DNA from: JANRLJ01 sp034437895
Lineage (GTDB): Bacteria; Chloroflexota; Anaerolineae; Aggregatilineales; Phototrophicaceae
Length of the DNA stretch: 21,935 nucleotides
Reading direction: 5' to 3'
NCBI GenBank assembly: GCA_034437895.1
Contig: DAOTTO010000013.1
Coordinates: forward strand, 1-21,935
Shown here: positions 15,367 through 21,935 of the stretch, in pieces
Numbering within the stretch: position 1 is the stretch's first letter
Layout: every line of letters starts with the position of its first letter
The notes under the pieces: model-generated
The model's input: the letters and a program-made list of their open reading frames with translations, nothing else
Database searches by the model: none
Told to the model about the DNA's origin: nothing
Program-made: the position numbers and the translations under genes

Positions 15367-17556
15367 GTGCATAAAAGACTCTGGAGCATTAGCGAATACC
15401 CGTTTCAGCCGGAAAAGCAGCTTTATTACGAGACGATCTTTAGCATCGGCAACGGTTATCTAGGGACTCGTGCCAGCTTTGAAGAAGGCTCTGCAGACGA
15501 CTCCCCTTCGACGCTGGTACACGGCATTTATGACCACACCCCCGGTATGCTAGTGCCGGAACTCGTCAATGTTCCCAATTGGCTTGACCTCAAAATCACG
15601 GTTGATGGCACACCCTTTTCGCTAATTTTGCCGGATCGAAATGATGATTTGCTCAAGCCGACCAACGGCGCACTCCTCGGTTATCGCCGCACACTGCATT
15701 TTGATATTGCCCTACTTCGGCGCGAGGTACTGTTCCGCGCAGCCACAGGCGCAACGGTACGAATCGTCTTTGACCGTTTTGCCAGTTTGCACGATATCCA
15801 TGTTTTAGCGCAGCGCATCACGTTTACCGCCGTGGACGGTTCGCCCGAAATCACCGTCGAAAGCGCGATTGATGCCGACGTGAGCAACAATGGGGCGCGT
15901 CACTGGAAAGAGATTCAGACAACTGGCTTAAATAATAAGATTACCGTCCAAGCCACTGCTCAACAGTCCGGTTATGTCGTGGGGATGGCCTCACAGTTGG
16001 TCAGTCCGGCGGCAGTGCAATCTAAAGCTGATGAACTGCGCCCCACCTCGCGCACGACCTTTAAGCTCGAACCCGAAGGCACAGCCACCGTCGATAAAAT
16101 CACGAGCATCTACACCAGCCGCGATACCGAAACACCGTTGGAGACTGCTTCGTCAGTCGTCACACAAGCGGCAGCGCTCGGTTACGACACGCTTTTGCTC
16201 GATCATGCTGAAGCGTGGGATAGTTATTGGAGCGACAGCGATATCCAGATCGAAGGCGACGAGGAAGCGCAAATCGCTATTCGTTTTACCACCTACCATA
16301 TCCTCATTGCCGCACCCCAACATGATGATGATGTGAGCATCGGCGCGAAGACCCTCTCCGGCCTCGGTTATAAAGGCCATGTCTTTTGGGATACGGAACT
16401 TTTCATCCTGCCGCCGCTGACGTTTTCTCAGCCTAAGATCGCCCGTAACTTGCTGATGTACCGTTATCATCGGCTGGAAGGCGCACGTCATAAAGCCAAA
16501 GCCAATGGCTACGAAGGCGCGATGTATCCTTGGGAAAGCACCGATACGGGTGAGGAAACTACGCCGCAGTGGAGCGATCCACAGCCCGACGGCACCAAGA
16601 TTCGCATCTGGACGGGCGACAACGAACAGCATATTTCCACCGACATCACCTACGCCATCCTGCAATATTGGCAGTGGACGGGCGAAGATGACTTTTTGTG
16701 CGACTATGGCGCGGAAATCGTCCTCGATACAGCCGTTTTTTGGGGCAGCCGCGTCGAAGAAAAAAATGGGCGCTACGAACTCAGCCAGCAAATTGGCCCC
16801 GACGAATATCACGAGAATATTGATAACAGTGTGTTCGTCAACCGCATGACAGTCTGGCATTTGCAGCAAGCGCTGAATTTGCTGGAATGGCTGAATGCTC
16901 ATGCGCCCGACGAAGCCGCCCGTTTGATCGCCAGCCTCCATCTGACCCCGGTGCGCCTTGCAAAATGGCAAGACATCATCAATCGCATGTTCATCCCTTT
17001 TGACGAGAAAAATCAGATTCACGTCCAATTCGAGGGTTTCTTCGATATGGAATACATCCCTGTGCCGCATTATGAACCGCGTGTGGGCGGTGTATGGCCT
17101 ATGCTCGGTCACAAGCGAGCGCTGCAATCGCAGGTCATCAAGCAGGCCGATGTCGTCATGATGATGGCCTTAATCGGTGATGAAGTGGGCAGCCATGAGG
17201 TGATGCTCAATAACTGGAACACCTATTATCCCCGCTGCGATCAAGGTTCGTCCCTCAGCCCGGCCATTCATGCGTGGGTGGCGGCGCGGTTGGGCTTGGA
17301 TGATGAAGCGTATCATATGTTTGAACACGCGACTTCCATCGACTTAAAAGACAACAAAGGCAATGTGCGCGATGGCATTCATGGCGCGGCCTGCGGTGGC
17401 TTATGGCAGGCGATTGCACTTGGCTTTTGCGGATTAACGCTCGGCGCGAATGGCCCAATGGTGGATAATCCCCGCCTGCCCGCGCATTGGAAGAGCGTCA
17501 CTTTTAGTGTGTACTATCGGGGCGAGAAGCAGACGTTTACCGTCACGCATCCGTAA
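15367..17556 (+). CDS. GH65 disaccharide phosphorylase (kojibiose/maltose/trehalose type)
   Basis: A 729-residue cytoplasmic glycoside hydrolase family 65 enzyme, expected to split an alpha-glucoside with phosphate to beta-glucose 1-phosphate plus a sugar. An N-terminal beta-sandwich (about 1-270; GNGYLGTRA at 28-36) precedes the (alpha/alpha)6 barrel, with WDTE (341-344), the general acid Glu480 in IGPDEYHE, KQADVVMM (592-599), and a phosphate-site GSSLSP loop (627-632). The loop is preceded by Asp-Gln where many phosphorylases carry a His. GPDEYHE favours kojibiose-type over maltose-type, but specificity cannot be fixed. Start is GTG with AAAGGAG six bases upstream. No beta-phosphoglucomutase gene, the usual partner, follows; an ABC sugar importer does. 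Regulation by a LacI-family repressor is likely from the upstream palindromes. Confidence 0.88.
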   Translation: MHKRLWSISEYPFQPEKQLYYETIFSIGNGYLGTRASFEEGSADDSPSTLVHGIYDHTPGMLVPELVNVPNWLDLKITVDGTPFSLILPDRNDDLLKPTNGALLGYRRTLHFDIALLRREVLFRAATGATVRIVFDRFASLHDIHVLAQRITFTAVDGSPEITVESAIDADVSNNGARHWKEIQTTGLNNKITVQATAQQSGYVVGMASQLVSPAAVQSKADELRPTSRTTFKLEPEGTATVDKITSIYTSRDTETPLETASSVVTQAAALGYDTLLLDHAEAWDSYWSDSDIQIEGDEEAQIAIRFTTYHILIAAPQHDDDVSIGAKTLSGLGYKGHVFWDTELFILPPLTFSQPKIARNLLMYRYHRLEGARHKAKANGYEGAMYPWESTDTGEETTPQWSDPQPDGTKIRIWTGDNEQHISTDITYAILQYWQWTGEDDFLCDYGAEIVLDTAVFWGSRVEEKNGRYELSQQIGPDEYHENIDNSVFVNRMTVWHLQQALNLLEWLNAHAPDEAARLIASLHLTPVRLAKWQDIINRMFIPFDEKNQIHVQFEGFFDMEYIPVPHYEPRVGGVWPMLGHKRALQSQVIKQADVVMMMALIGDEVGSHEVMLNNWNTYYPRCDQGSSLSPAIHAWVAARLGLDDEAYHMFEHATSIDLKDNKGNVRDGIHGAACGGLWQAIALGFCGLTLGANGPMVDNPRLPAHWKSVTFSVYYRGEKQTFTVTHP

Positions 17557-17656
17557 CCCGTGAAGGACACCCCGATGGCGTGATGGGGTCGCCCAATAGT
17601 GGGTGAGAAAAACACGTCAGAACAGTAAAAAAACTACTTTTGGAGGAAATAGACCT

Positions 17657-18913
17657 ATGCGTACCTATCGTTTTGTCGCCCTAGCATTGCTTGCGGTGCT
17701 GGTGCTGTCCATCAGCGGCATGGCTGCCGCGCAGGATCCCGTTGTTATTCAAGTGTGGACAGGCTCATCATCCCCGGCGGAAAATGAATTCAAAGAAGCA
17801 CAAGTCGCCGCCTTTGAAGAGGCCAATCCGGGCATCGATATTGATCTGTTAATCTCCCCCGACTATGGCACCCAGATTCAAGCTGCCCTCGCAAGTGGTG
17901 ATTATCCTGATGTGTTCACCATCGGTCAGTTCGATTTCCCCTCATTGGCGGATTCGGGCGTACTGTCCGTCGCAGGTGATAATATCGTCGATCAAGAAGA
18001 TGTGATCCCCAGCTTGTTGGCAGCATTCACCGATGCTGAAGGCAATGTATATGGCGTTCCGAAAGACTTCTCCACACTCGCACTCTACTACAACACCGAC
18101 GCATTTGATGCCGCTGGTATCGATTATCCCACCGCCGAATGGACGTGGGAAGATATGTATGCCGCCGCCGAAGCCATCACCGCCGCTGATATTACCGTCG
18201 AAGATGGTTCTGAAGTCGTGGGCTTTAGCGCCGGGGTTGATCGCAATCGCTGGATGGCCTTCTTCTATGCCAACGGTGCAGATTTGTTTGATGCCGACGG
18301 CAATGTCGTCTTCAACAGCCCCGAAGCTGTCGAAGCGTTGGATTTCTATGCCAGCTTTGTCCTCAACGGCGTGGGCGCAATCCCGGCTGATCTGGGCGGC
18401 TCTGGCTGGAGCGGCGAAGCCTTCGGTAAAGGTCTGGCAGGCATGACTGTCGAAGGCAACTGGGCCATCGGCTACCTGAACGATACCTTTCCTGATCTGA
18501 ATTGGGGCGTAGCAGAAATCCCCACCGCACCGAGCGGCGAAAAAGCAACCCTGACCTTCACCGAAGCATGGGCAGTCGGCGCGAACACCGAACATCCTGA
18601 AGAAGCATGGACAGTCGTCAACTACTTCACCGGTCCCGAAGGCGCGATGGCAGTAGCAACCGCTGGCTTTGGCGTTATCCCTGCCCGCACCAGCGCGGTA
18701 GCCTCTTGGCTGGAAACACGCGGCGAAGAATTTGCGCCGTTTGTCACGGGTGCAGACTACGCCGTTGCCCCGGTTTTCCCCTTGGGCTATGGCGATTTCA
18801 CCGCTTCTGTTGACGAAGGCACCATTGCCGTTATCGCAGGCGAAGCCACCGCGCAAGAAGCGATGGACGAGTCTGCCGAAATCGCTGCCGAAATTATGGC
18901 GGAACAGCAATAA
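17657..18913 (+). CDS. Sugar ABC transporter substrate-binding protein (family 1)
   Basis: A 418-residue exported binding protein of the MalE/MsmE type, which captures a sugar outside the membrane and hands it to the permeases downstream. A signal peptide spans 1-25 (positive start, VALALLAVLVLSI core, AAA-Q cleavage site). There is no lipobox cysteine. Mature landmarks include VVIQVWTGSSSP, VAAFEEANPGIDIDLL, YGVPKDFSTLALYYNTDAFD, and TVEGNWAIGYL near the ligand site. It is very acidic, with only about eight Lys/Arg after the signal. The ORF is open from 17603, but GGAGG at 17642-17646, ten bases before the ATG at 17657, and the signal peptide fix this start. It lies 100 bases after the GH65 gene and is separated from the permeases by two hairpins. 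Confidence 0.92.
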   Translation: MRTYRFVALALLAVLVLSISGMAAAQDPVVIQVWTGSSSPAENEFKEAQVAAFEEANPGIDIDLLISPDYGTQIQAALASGDYPDVFTIGQFDFPSLADSGVLSVAGDNIVDQEDVIPSLLAAFTDAEGNVYGVPKDFSTLALYYNTDAFDAAGIDYPTAEWTWEDMYAAAEAITAADITVEDGSEVVGFSAGVDRNRWMAFFYANGADLFDADGNVVFNSPEAVEALDFYASFVLNGVGAIPADLGGSGWSGEAFGKGLAGMTVEGNWAIGYLNDTFPDLNWGVAEIPTAPSGEKATLTFTEAWAVGANTEHPEEAWTVVNYFTGPEGAMAVATAGFGVIPARTSAVASWLETRGEEFAPFVTGADYAVAPVFPLGYGDFTASVDEGTIAVIAGEATAQEAMDESAEIAAEIMAEQQ

Positions 18914-18941
18914 GGTTAGAACTCGCGCCGTTGATCGCTAT

Positions 18942-18970
18942 GTAGGGCAGGGTTTGAAACCCTCCCCTAC
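18942..18970. repeat. GTAGGG-type hairpin after binding-protein gene
   Basis: gtagggcagggttt (18942-18955) pairs with the arm ending 18970 (aaaccctcccctac) over 14 positions with one mismatch and almost no loop. It begins 28 bases after the binding-protein stop. A gaaaaagacctttt stretch follows. Likely roles are mRNA 3' protection or partial termination. Confidence 0.75.
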
Positions 18971-19016
18971 GAAAAAGACCTTTTAACAGCGTAAATTCTA
19001 CTATTTTCAGACCACT

Positions 19017-19048
19017 GGGGCGACTTACCTTTAAAAGTAAGTCGCCCC
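19017..19048. repeat. Perfect GGGGCGACTTAC hairpin before the permease gene
   Basis: ggggcgacttac (19017-19028) pairs perfectly with gtaagtcgcccc (19037-19048) around an eight-base loop, followed by ttcaaaaaaatt. It is 31 bases before the permease start and just upstream of its AAAGGGGG ribosome site. Its arm shares ggggcgact with the hairpin at 14264-14290. Confidence 0.8.
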
Positions 19049-19079
19049 TTCAAAAAAATTGAATTAAAGGGGGCAATCT

Positions 19080-20165
19080 ATGGAACAAGCAGCGTCTACT
19101 GCCACCGCGCAGCAGAAAACACTCAACAGCCAAGACAACGCAAAACGTCAGGAAGCGGTTGCTGGATTGGCCTTTACAGCCCCTGCTTTCCTTATTCTTC
19201 TCGTTTTTCTAATTTTGCCGCTTTTTGTGGCGTTTTACTTCAGCCTGACAGATTGGAATGGGCGTACGCCGCTCACGAATGACGATGCCTACAGCATTGT
19301 CGGCATAGAAAATTATGAAACGCTGCTCATCAACGGGCGGCGTGTCGATGACTTTTACAACGCCCTTAAAAATACAATCTATTACGTCATTGGCGTTGTG
19401 CCCCTGCAAACAGCCCTCGCATTGGTGCTGGCGGTCATCGTGAATCAGCGTTGGTTAAAAGGACGTGGGTTCTTTAGAACAGCATTTTACTTTCCTTCAA
19501 TTACATCCTCGATTGTTGTCTCGATGATCTTCCTGTTTTTATTCTCCAACACGGGGCCGGTCAATGGGTTGCTCGGAGCGATTTTCCCTAATTATGAGCG
19601 GGTCTCGTGGTTATCGGATAATAACGGGTTGTTCCACAATATTTTGGGCATTGTAGGCATCAATGAAGGCAATGTCGGTGGTTGGGCACAAAGCGAAGTG
19701 TTTAGAATTGAACTTTGGGATTGGATCAGCGGCCCCAGTGTTGCCATGTTCACGATTATGCTGCTGGCGGTATGGACGACAATTGGTACGATGATGGTCA
19801 TCTATTTAGCAGCGCTGCAAAATATCCCCAGCAGCGTGTATGAAGCGGCGCAAGTCGATGGTGCCACAGGACTCCAAACGTTCCGCAAAATCACGCTGCC
19901 ACTGCTGCGTCCCACGACCTTTTTTGTGGTGACGATTGGCCTCATTGGTACCTTCCAAGTCTTTGACCAAATTTATATGTTGCGGAACGATCAAACCCGC
20001 CGAACAACGATGACGGCGGCCTATCTGGTCTATGACACTGCTTTTAACTTGGGCGATCCGCGCATGGGGCTGGCAGCCGCCTCAGCGATTACGCTTTTTG
20101 TGATTATCTTTTTCGCCACTGTGCTTCAACGCCGATTCGTCGGCGGCGACCAAGCCGACAACTAA
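19080..20165 (+). CDS. Sugar ABC transporter permease, MalF/UgpA-like
   Basis: A 361-residue inner-membrane permease with a first helix at about 29-55 and the rest of the binding-protein-dependent permease domain from about 95. The cytoplasmic EAA loop, contact for the ATPase, is at 255-276 (EAAQVDGATGLQTFRKITLP). It is longer than the usual 290-310 residues because the segment 165-220 between two helices is extended (about 30-40 extra residues, with YERVSWLSDNNG and a Gly/Trp-rich part), probably outside the membrane. AAAGGGGG at 19066-19073 is six bases before ATG. The second permease starts 18 bases after the stop. No ATPase gene follows, so a shared MsmK/MalK-type ATPase elsewhere is expected. 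Confidence 0.92.
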   Translation: MEQAASTATAQQKTLNSQDNAKRQEAVAGLAFTAPAFLILLVFLILPLFVAFYFSLTDWNGRTPLTNDDAYSIVGIENYETLLINGRRVDDFYNALKNTIYYVIGVVPLQTALALVLAVIVNQRWLKGRGFFRTAFYFPSITSSIVVSMIFLFLFSNTGPVNGLLGAIFPNYERVSWLSDNNGLFHNILGIVGINEGNVGGWAQSEVFRIELWDWISGPSVAMFTIMLLAVWTTIGTMMVIYLAALQNIPSSVYEAAQVDGATGLQTFRKITLPLLRPTTFFVVTIGLIGTFQVFDQIYMLRNDQTRRTTMTAAYLVYDTAFNLGDPRMGLAAASAITLFVIIFFATVLQRRFVGGDQADN

Positions 20166-20183
20166 GTTGAAAGGAGCGCCGAA

Positions 20184-21164
20184 ATGACGACAACCGCAGG
20201 TACCGACGTACCGCAGCGCCAAGCTTCCCCAATCAACATTCGCGCAATTTTGGGTGTTGTTGGTGTGGTGTTTCTTGTTTTTATTGCCTTTGTTGAGATC
20301 ATGCCTTTTGTCTTGACGGTTGCCAGTTCGTTTAAATGCGACGCTGCGATTGTCTCAAGACCGGGTTCCTTTATTCCTGCACCCCCTTTTGGGGTATCAT
20401 GCGATGTCACGAATGATGCTGGTGAAGTAACGGGTCGCTTATCCGCAGCCGACCAGACCGATGGTATTTTCTTTAATCCCACCTTTTCCGGTTACAGCCG
20501 CATCCTAGATAGCAGCGGCAGCAATGACCTCCCGCGCTGGTTGGGCAACACCGTCTTTTATTCCATCGCCGTAACGATTTTGCGCTTAATGTTCGATTCG
20601 ATGGCGGGATATGCGCTGGCACGGCTTAAGTTCCCCGGCAACCGTTTGATGTTCTTCCTCATTTTGGGAACACTGATGATTCCAGGTGTAGTGCTGCTGA
20701 TTCCGCGCTTCTTGATGCTCCAGCAGTTGAACTTGCTGAACACGTATCAGGGTTATATCATTGTCCTCGCGGCGGATGCCTTTGGCATTTTGCTGATGAA
20801 GCAGTTCTTTGAATCTATTCCGGGCGAAATTGAAGAAGCCGCCCAAGTCGATGGTGCGAATCGATTCGTGATTTTCTTCCGCATTGTCCTGCCGATGGCG
20901 ACCCCGGCGCTCGTCGCGCTAACGATTTTCAGCTTTCAAGGGCAGTGGAACAATTTCATGGATGCGCTCATCATCATCGGCGGCAAGCAGGATTTATTTA
21001 ACCTGCCGATGGGCTTGACCAAGTTGCGCGGTTCTGGGCAGGATATTCAGTTTGATCTGGTGCTGGCAGGTTCGGTTATTACGACCTTCCCGATGGCGAT
21101 TTTGTTCTTCATCTTCCAGCGCTATTTCGTGGAAGGTGTGAGTTATTCGGGTTTGAAAGGATAA
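20184..21164 (+). CDS. Sugar ABC transporter permease, MalG/UgpE-like
   Basis: A 326-residue inner-membrane permease, partner of the preceding one. Helix 1 is at about 22-50, the main domain starts near NTVFYSIAV (122), and the EAA loop is at 218-238 (EAAQVDGANRFVIFFRIVLP). The short external segment after helix 1, normally about 30 residues, is about 35 longer here (52-115) and carries two cysteines, Cys52 and Cys73, that could form a disulfide. The C-terminus SYSGLKG resembles the family's usual G-x-x-KG ending. AAGGAG at 20171-20176 lies seven bases before ATG. It is co-transcribed with the first permease. Confidence 0.92.
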   Translation: MTTTAGTDVPQRQASPINIRAILGVVGVVFLVFIAFVEIMPFVLTVASSFKCDAAIVSRPGSFIPAPPFGVSCDVTNDAGEVTGRLSAADQTDGIFFNPTFSGYSRILDSSGSNDLPRWLGNTVFYSIAVTILRLMFDSMAGYALARLKFPGNRLMFFLILGTLMIPGVVLLIPRFLMLQQLNLLNTYQGYIIVLAADAFGILLMKQFFESIPGEIEEAAQVDGANRFVIFFRIVLPMATPALVALTIFSFQGQWNNFMDALIIIGGKQDLFNLPMGLTKLRGSGQDIQFDLVLAGSVITTFPMAILFFIFQRYFVEGVSYSGLKG

Positions 21165-21166
21165 AA

Positions 21167-21268
21167 GGTGCTGAGGAAAAAGTGCTGAGTGAGCTAAGTC
21201 ACAAGTGATTATAGGCGAAGGCTTAATACTCAATTCCTCAGCACTCAGTATTCCTTGCTCAGCACTCA
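21167..21268. repeat. GTGCTGAG / CTCAGCAC repeat element
   Basis: The left side carries gtgctgaggaa (21168-21178) and agtgctgag (21181-21189). The right side carries ttcctcagcac (21234-21244) and ctcagcact (21258-21266). The direct repeat ctcagcactca occurs at 21237-21247 and 21258-21268. Each left arm can pair with either right arm, giving two alternative long hairpins. It fills nearly the whole 113-base spacer before the DUF624-like gene and holds no ORF. Confidence 0.75.
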
Positions 21269-21277
21269 TCATAAAAA

Positions 21278-21913
21278 ATGATTGCAGGACTTAAAGCATG
21301 GTGGCATGGCCTTCGCCACCTCGAACATCAAGGCTATCTTTACGTCTGGGCGAATTTTTGTGCCTTGCTCGTCTCCATCCCCATTATCACCGCCCCCGCT
21401 GCCTGGGCGGGTTTGATGAAGATGAGCCATGCCGCCCATCGCAGCCGATTTGTAACGCTCAATGATTTTTGGAGTGGCTTCCGAGAAAATTTGCCGCGTG
21501 GATTCGTGATGTTCGGCCTGAATGTCGTCATTATCGGGCTAAACCTGATTAACCTGTGGAGCTACAGCCTGCAATCCGGTTTGGTCGCCAATGTGCTGCG
21601 GACGGTCTGGATTACGGTGCTGCTGTTCTGGTTCACGGTACAGCTTTATGTGTGGCCGATTTTTTACCAGATGGAACAGCCGACTTTATGGAAAGCGCTC
21701 AAAAACGCCGCGCTGATGATCGTCCTCAATCCTTGGTTCACGCTTGGGTTATGGATTGGCATCCTGCCCCTTTTGATTATAAGTATCCTCTTGCCGCCAA
21801 TCCTTTTACTGCTCACACTGGCTGCATTAGCAGCAGTAGCTAACAGTGCGGTCAATGATCGCCTAAAAGTCGCTGGATTTAAAACCGAAGTTTTAGGCGA
21901 AGACTCAATGTAA
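21278..21913 (+). CDS. DUF624/YesL-like membrane protein
   Basis: A 211-residue membrane protein with about five hydrophobic helices (near 22-45, 75-93, 103-125, 140-155 and 157-188). It resembles the DUF624/YesL family, which is often encoded beside sugar ABC permeases and has no proven biochemical role. The pattern WANFCALLVSIPIITAPAAWAGLMKM in the first helix region and the NDFWSGFRENLPRGF loop fit. It is last in the visible carbohydrate operon. The ATG is preceded only by an A-rich stretch, so translation may rely on another signal. The element between it and the permease could uncouple its expression. The gene is complete, and 22 bases follow it before the window ends. Confidence 0.75.
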   Translation: MIAGLKAWWHGLRHLEHQGYLYVWANFCALLVSIPIITAPAAWAGLMKMSHAAHRSRFVTLNDFWSGFRENLPRGFVMFGLNVVIIGLNLINLWSYSLQSGLVANVLRTVWITVLLFWFTVQLYVWPIFYQMEQPTLWKALKNAALMIVLNPWFTLGLWIGILPLLIISILLPPILLLLTLAALAAVANSAVNDRLKVAGFKTEVLGEDSM

Positions 21914-21935
21914 AAATAATGGGTTCATCCATATA

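Noticed and set aside
16153..17127. A 324-codon open frame antisense to the GH65 gene
   Set aside because: It overlaps the catalytic barrel of a clear GH65 enzyme; its composition is that of a shadow frame and no family pattern is visible.
17561..17656. Terminator-like structure between the GH65 and binding-protein genes
   Set aside because: Only short, competing stems (acccc/ggggt, ggcg/cgcc) were found with no T-tract; not strong enough to list.
17942..18910. A 322-codon open frame antisense to the binding-protein gene
   Set aside because: It mirrors a strongly supported sugar-binding protein, is Cys/Gly/Phe-rich as expected of a reverse frame of an Ala/Asp-rich gene, and has no recognisable domain or ribosome site.

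Overview
The window looks like a chromosomal segment of a free-living bacterium, most likely a Chloroflexota (Anaerolineae-like) heterotroph. The lineage is an inference from overall gene style: a compact tatA/tatB/tatC cluster, an ECF sigma with an RskA-like anti-sigma, sugar ABC transporters lacking their own ATPase, and many intergenic palindromes. No rRNA, tRNA, CRISPR array, transposase or phage gene was seen, and nearly all sequence is coding.

Left part (1-7255): an orphan phosphonoacetaldehyde hydrolase (phnX) sits between two copies of a structured repeat of about 100 bp. It is followed by minus-strand genes for a GNAT acetyltransferase, a small TFIIB-type zinc-ribbon protein, a SERCA-like Ca2+ P-type ATPase, a stand-alone STAS-like protein and a type I phosphodiesterase/alkaline-phosphatase-superfamily enzyme. 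These appear to be separate housekeeping or accessory units rather than one pathway.

Middle (7373-14111): a minus-strand ECF sigma factor and membrane anti-sigma factor stand back to back with a plus-strand operon. That operon encodes a Tat-signal ferritin-like di-iron protein followed by TatA (57 aa), a TatB-like protein and TatC, so a probable Tat substrate is encoded directly with its own translocase. Convergent to this lies an 800-residue protein that I do not recognise.

Right part (14315-21913): a carbohydrate locus. A ThuA-like gene diverges from a GH65 disaccharide phosphorylase gene, which is followed by a sugar-binding protein, two permeases and a DUF624/YesL-like membrane protein. 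The shared intergenic region holds two identical 12-bp palindromes of LacI-family operator type, one inside the predicted GH65 promoter. The likely job is uptake of an alpha-linked di- or oligosaccharide, phosphorolysis in the cytoplasm and, by analogy with other ThuA loci, oxidation-type sugar metabolism. The regulator, the ATPase and a beta-phosphoglucomutase are not in the window.

Across all regions, gene-free gaps are occupied by palindromes whose arms differ between copies but remain self-complementary. These form three classes: a ~100-bp core with variable terminal inverted repeats, short GTAGGGG-type hairpins, and one GTGCTGAG/CTCAGCAC element. They are the least explained structure in the window.
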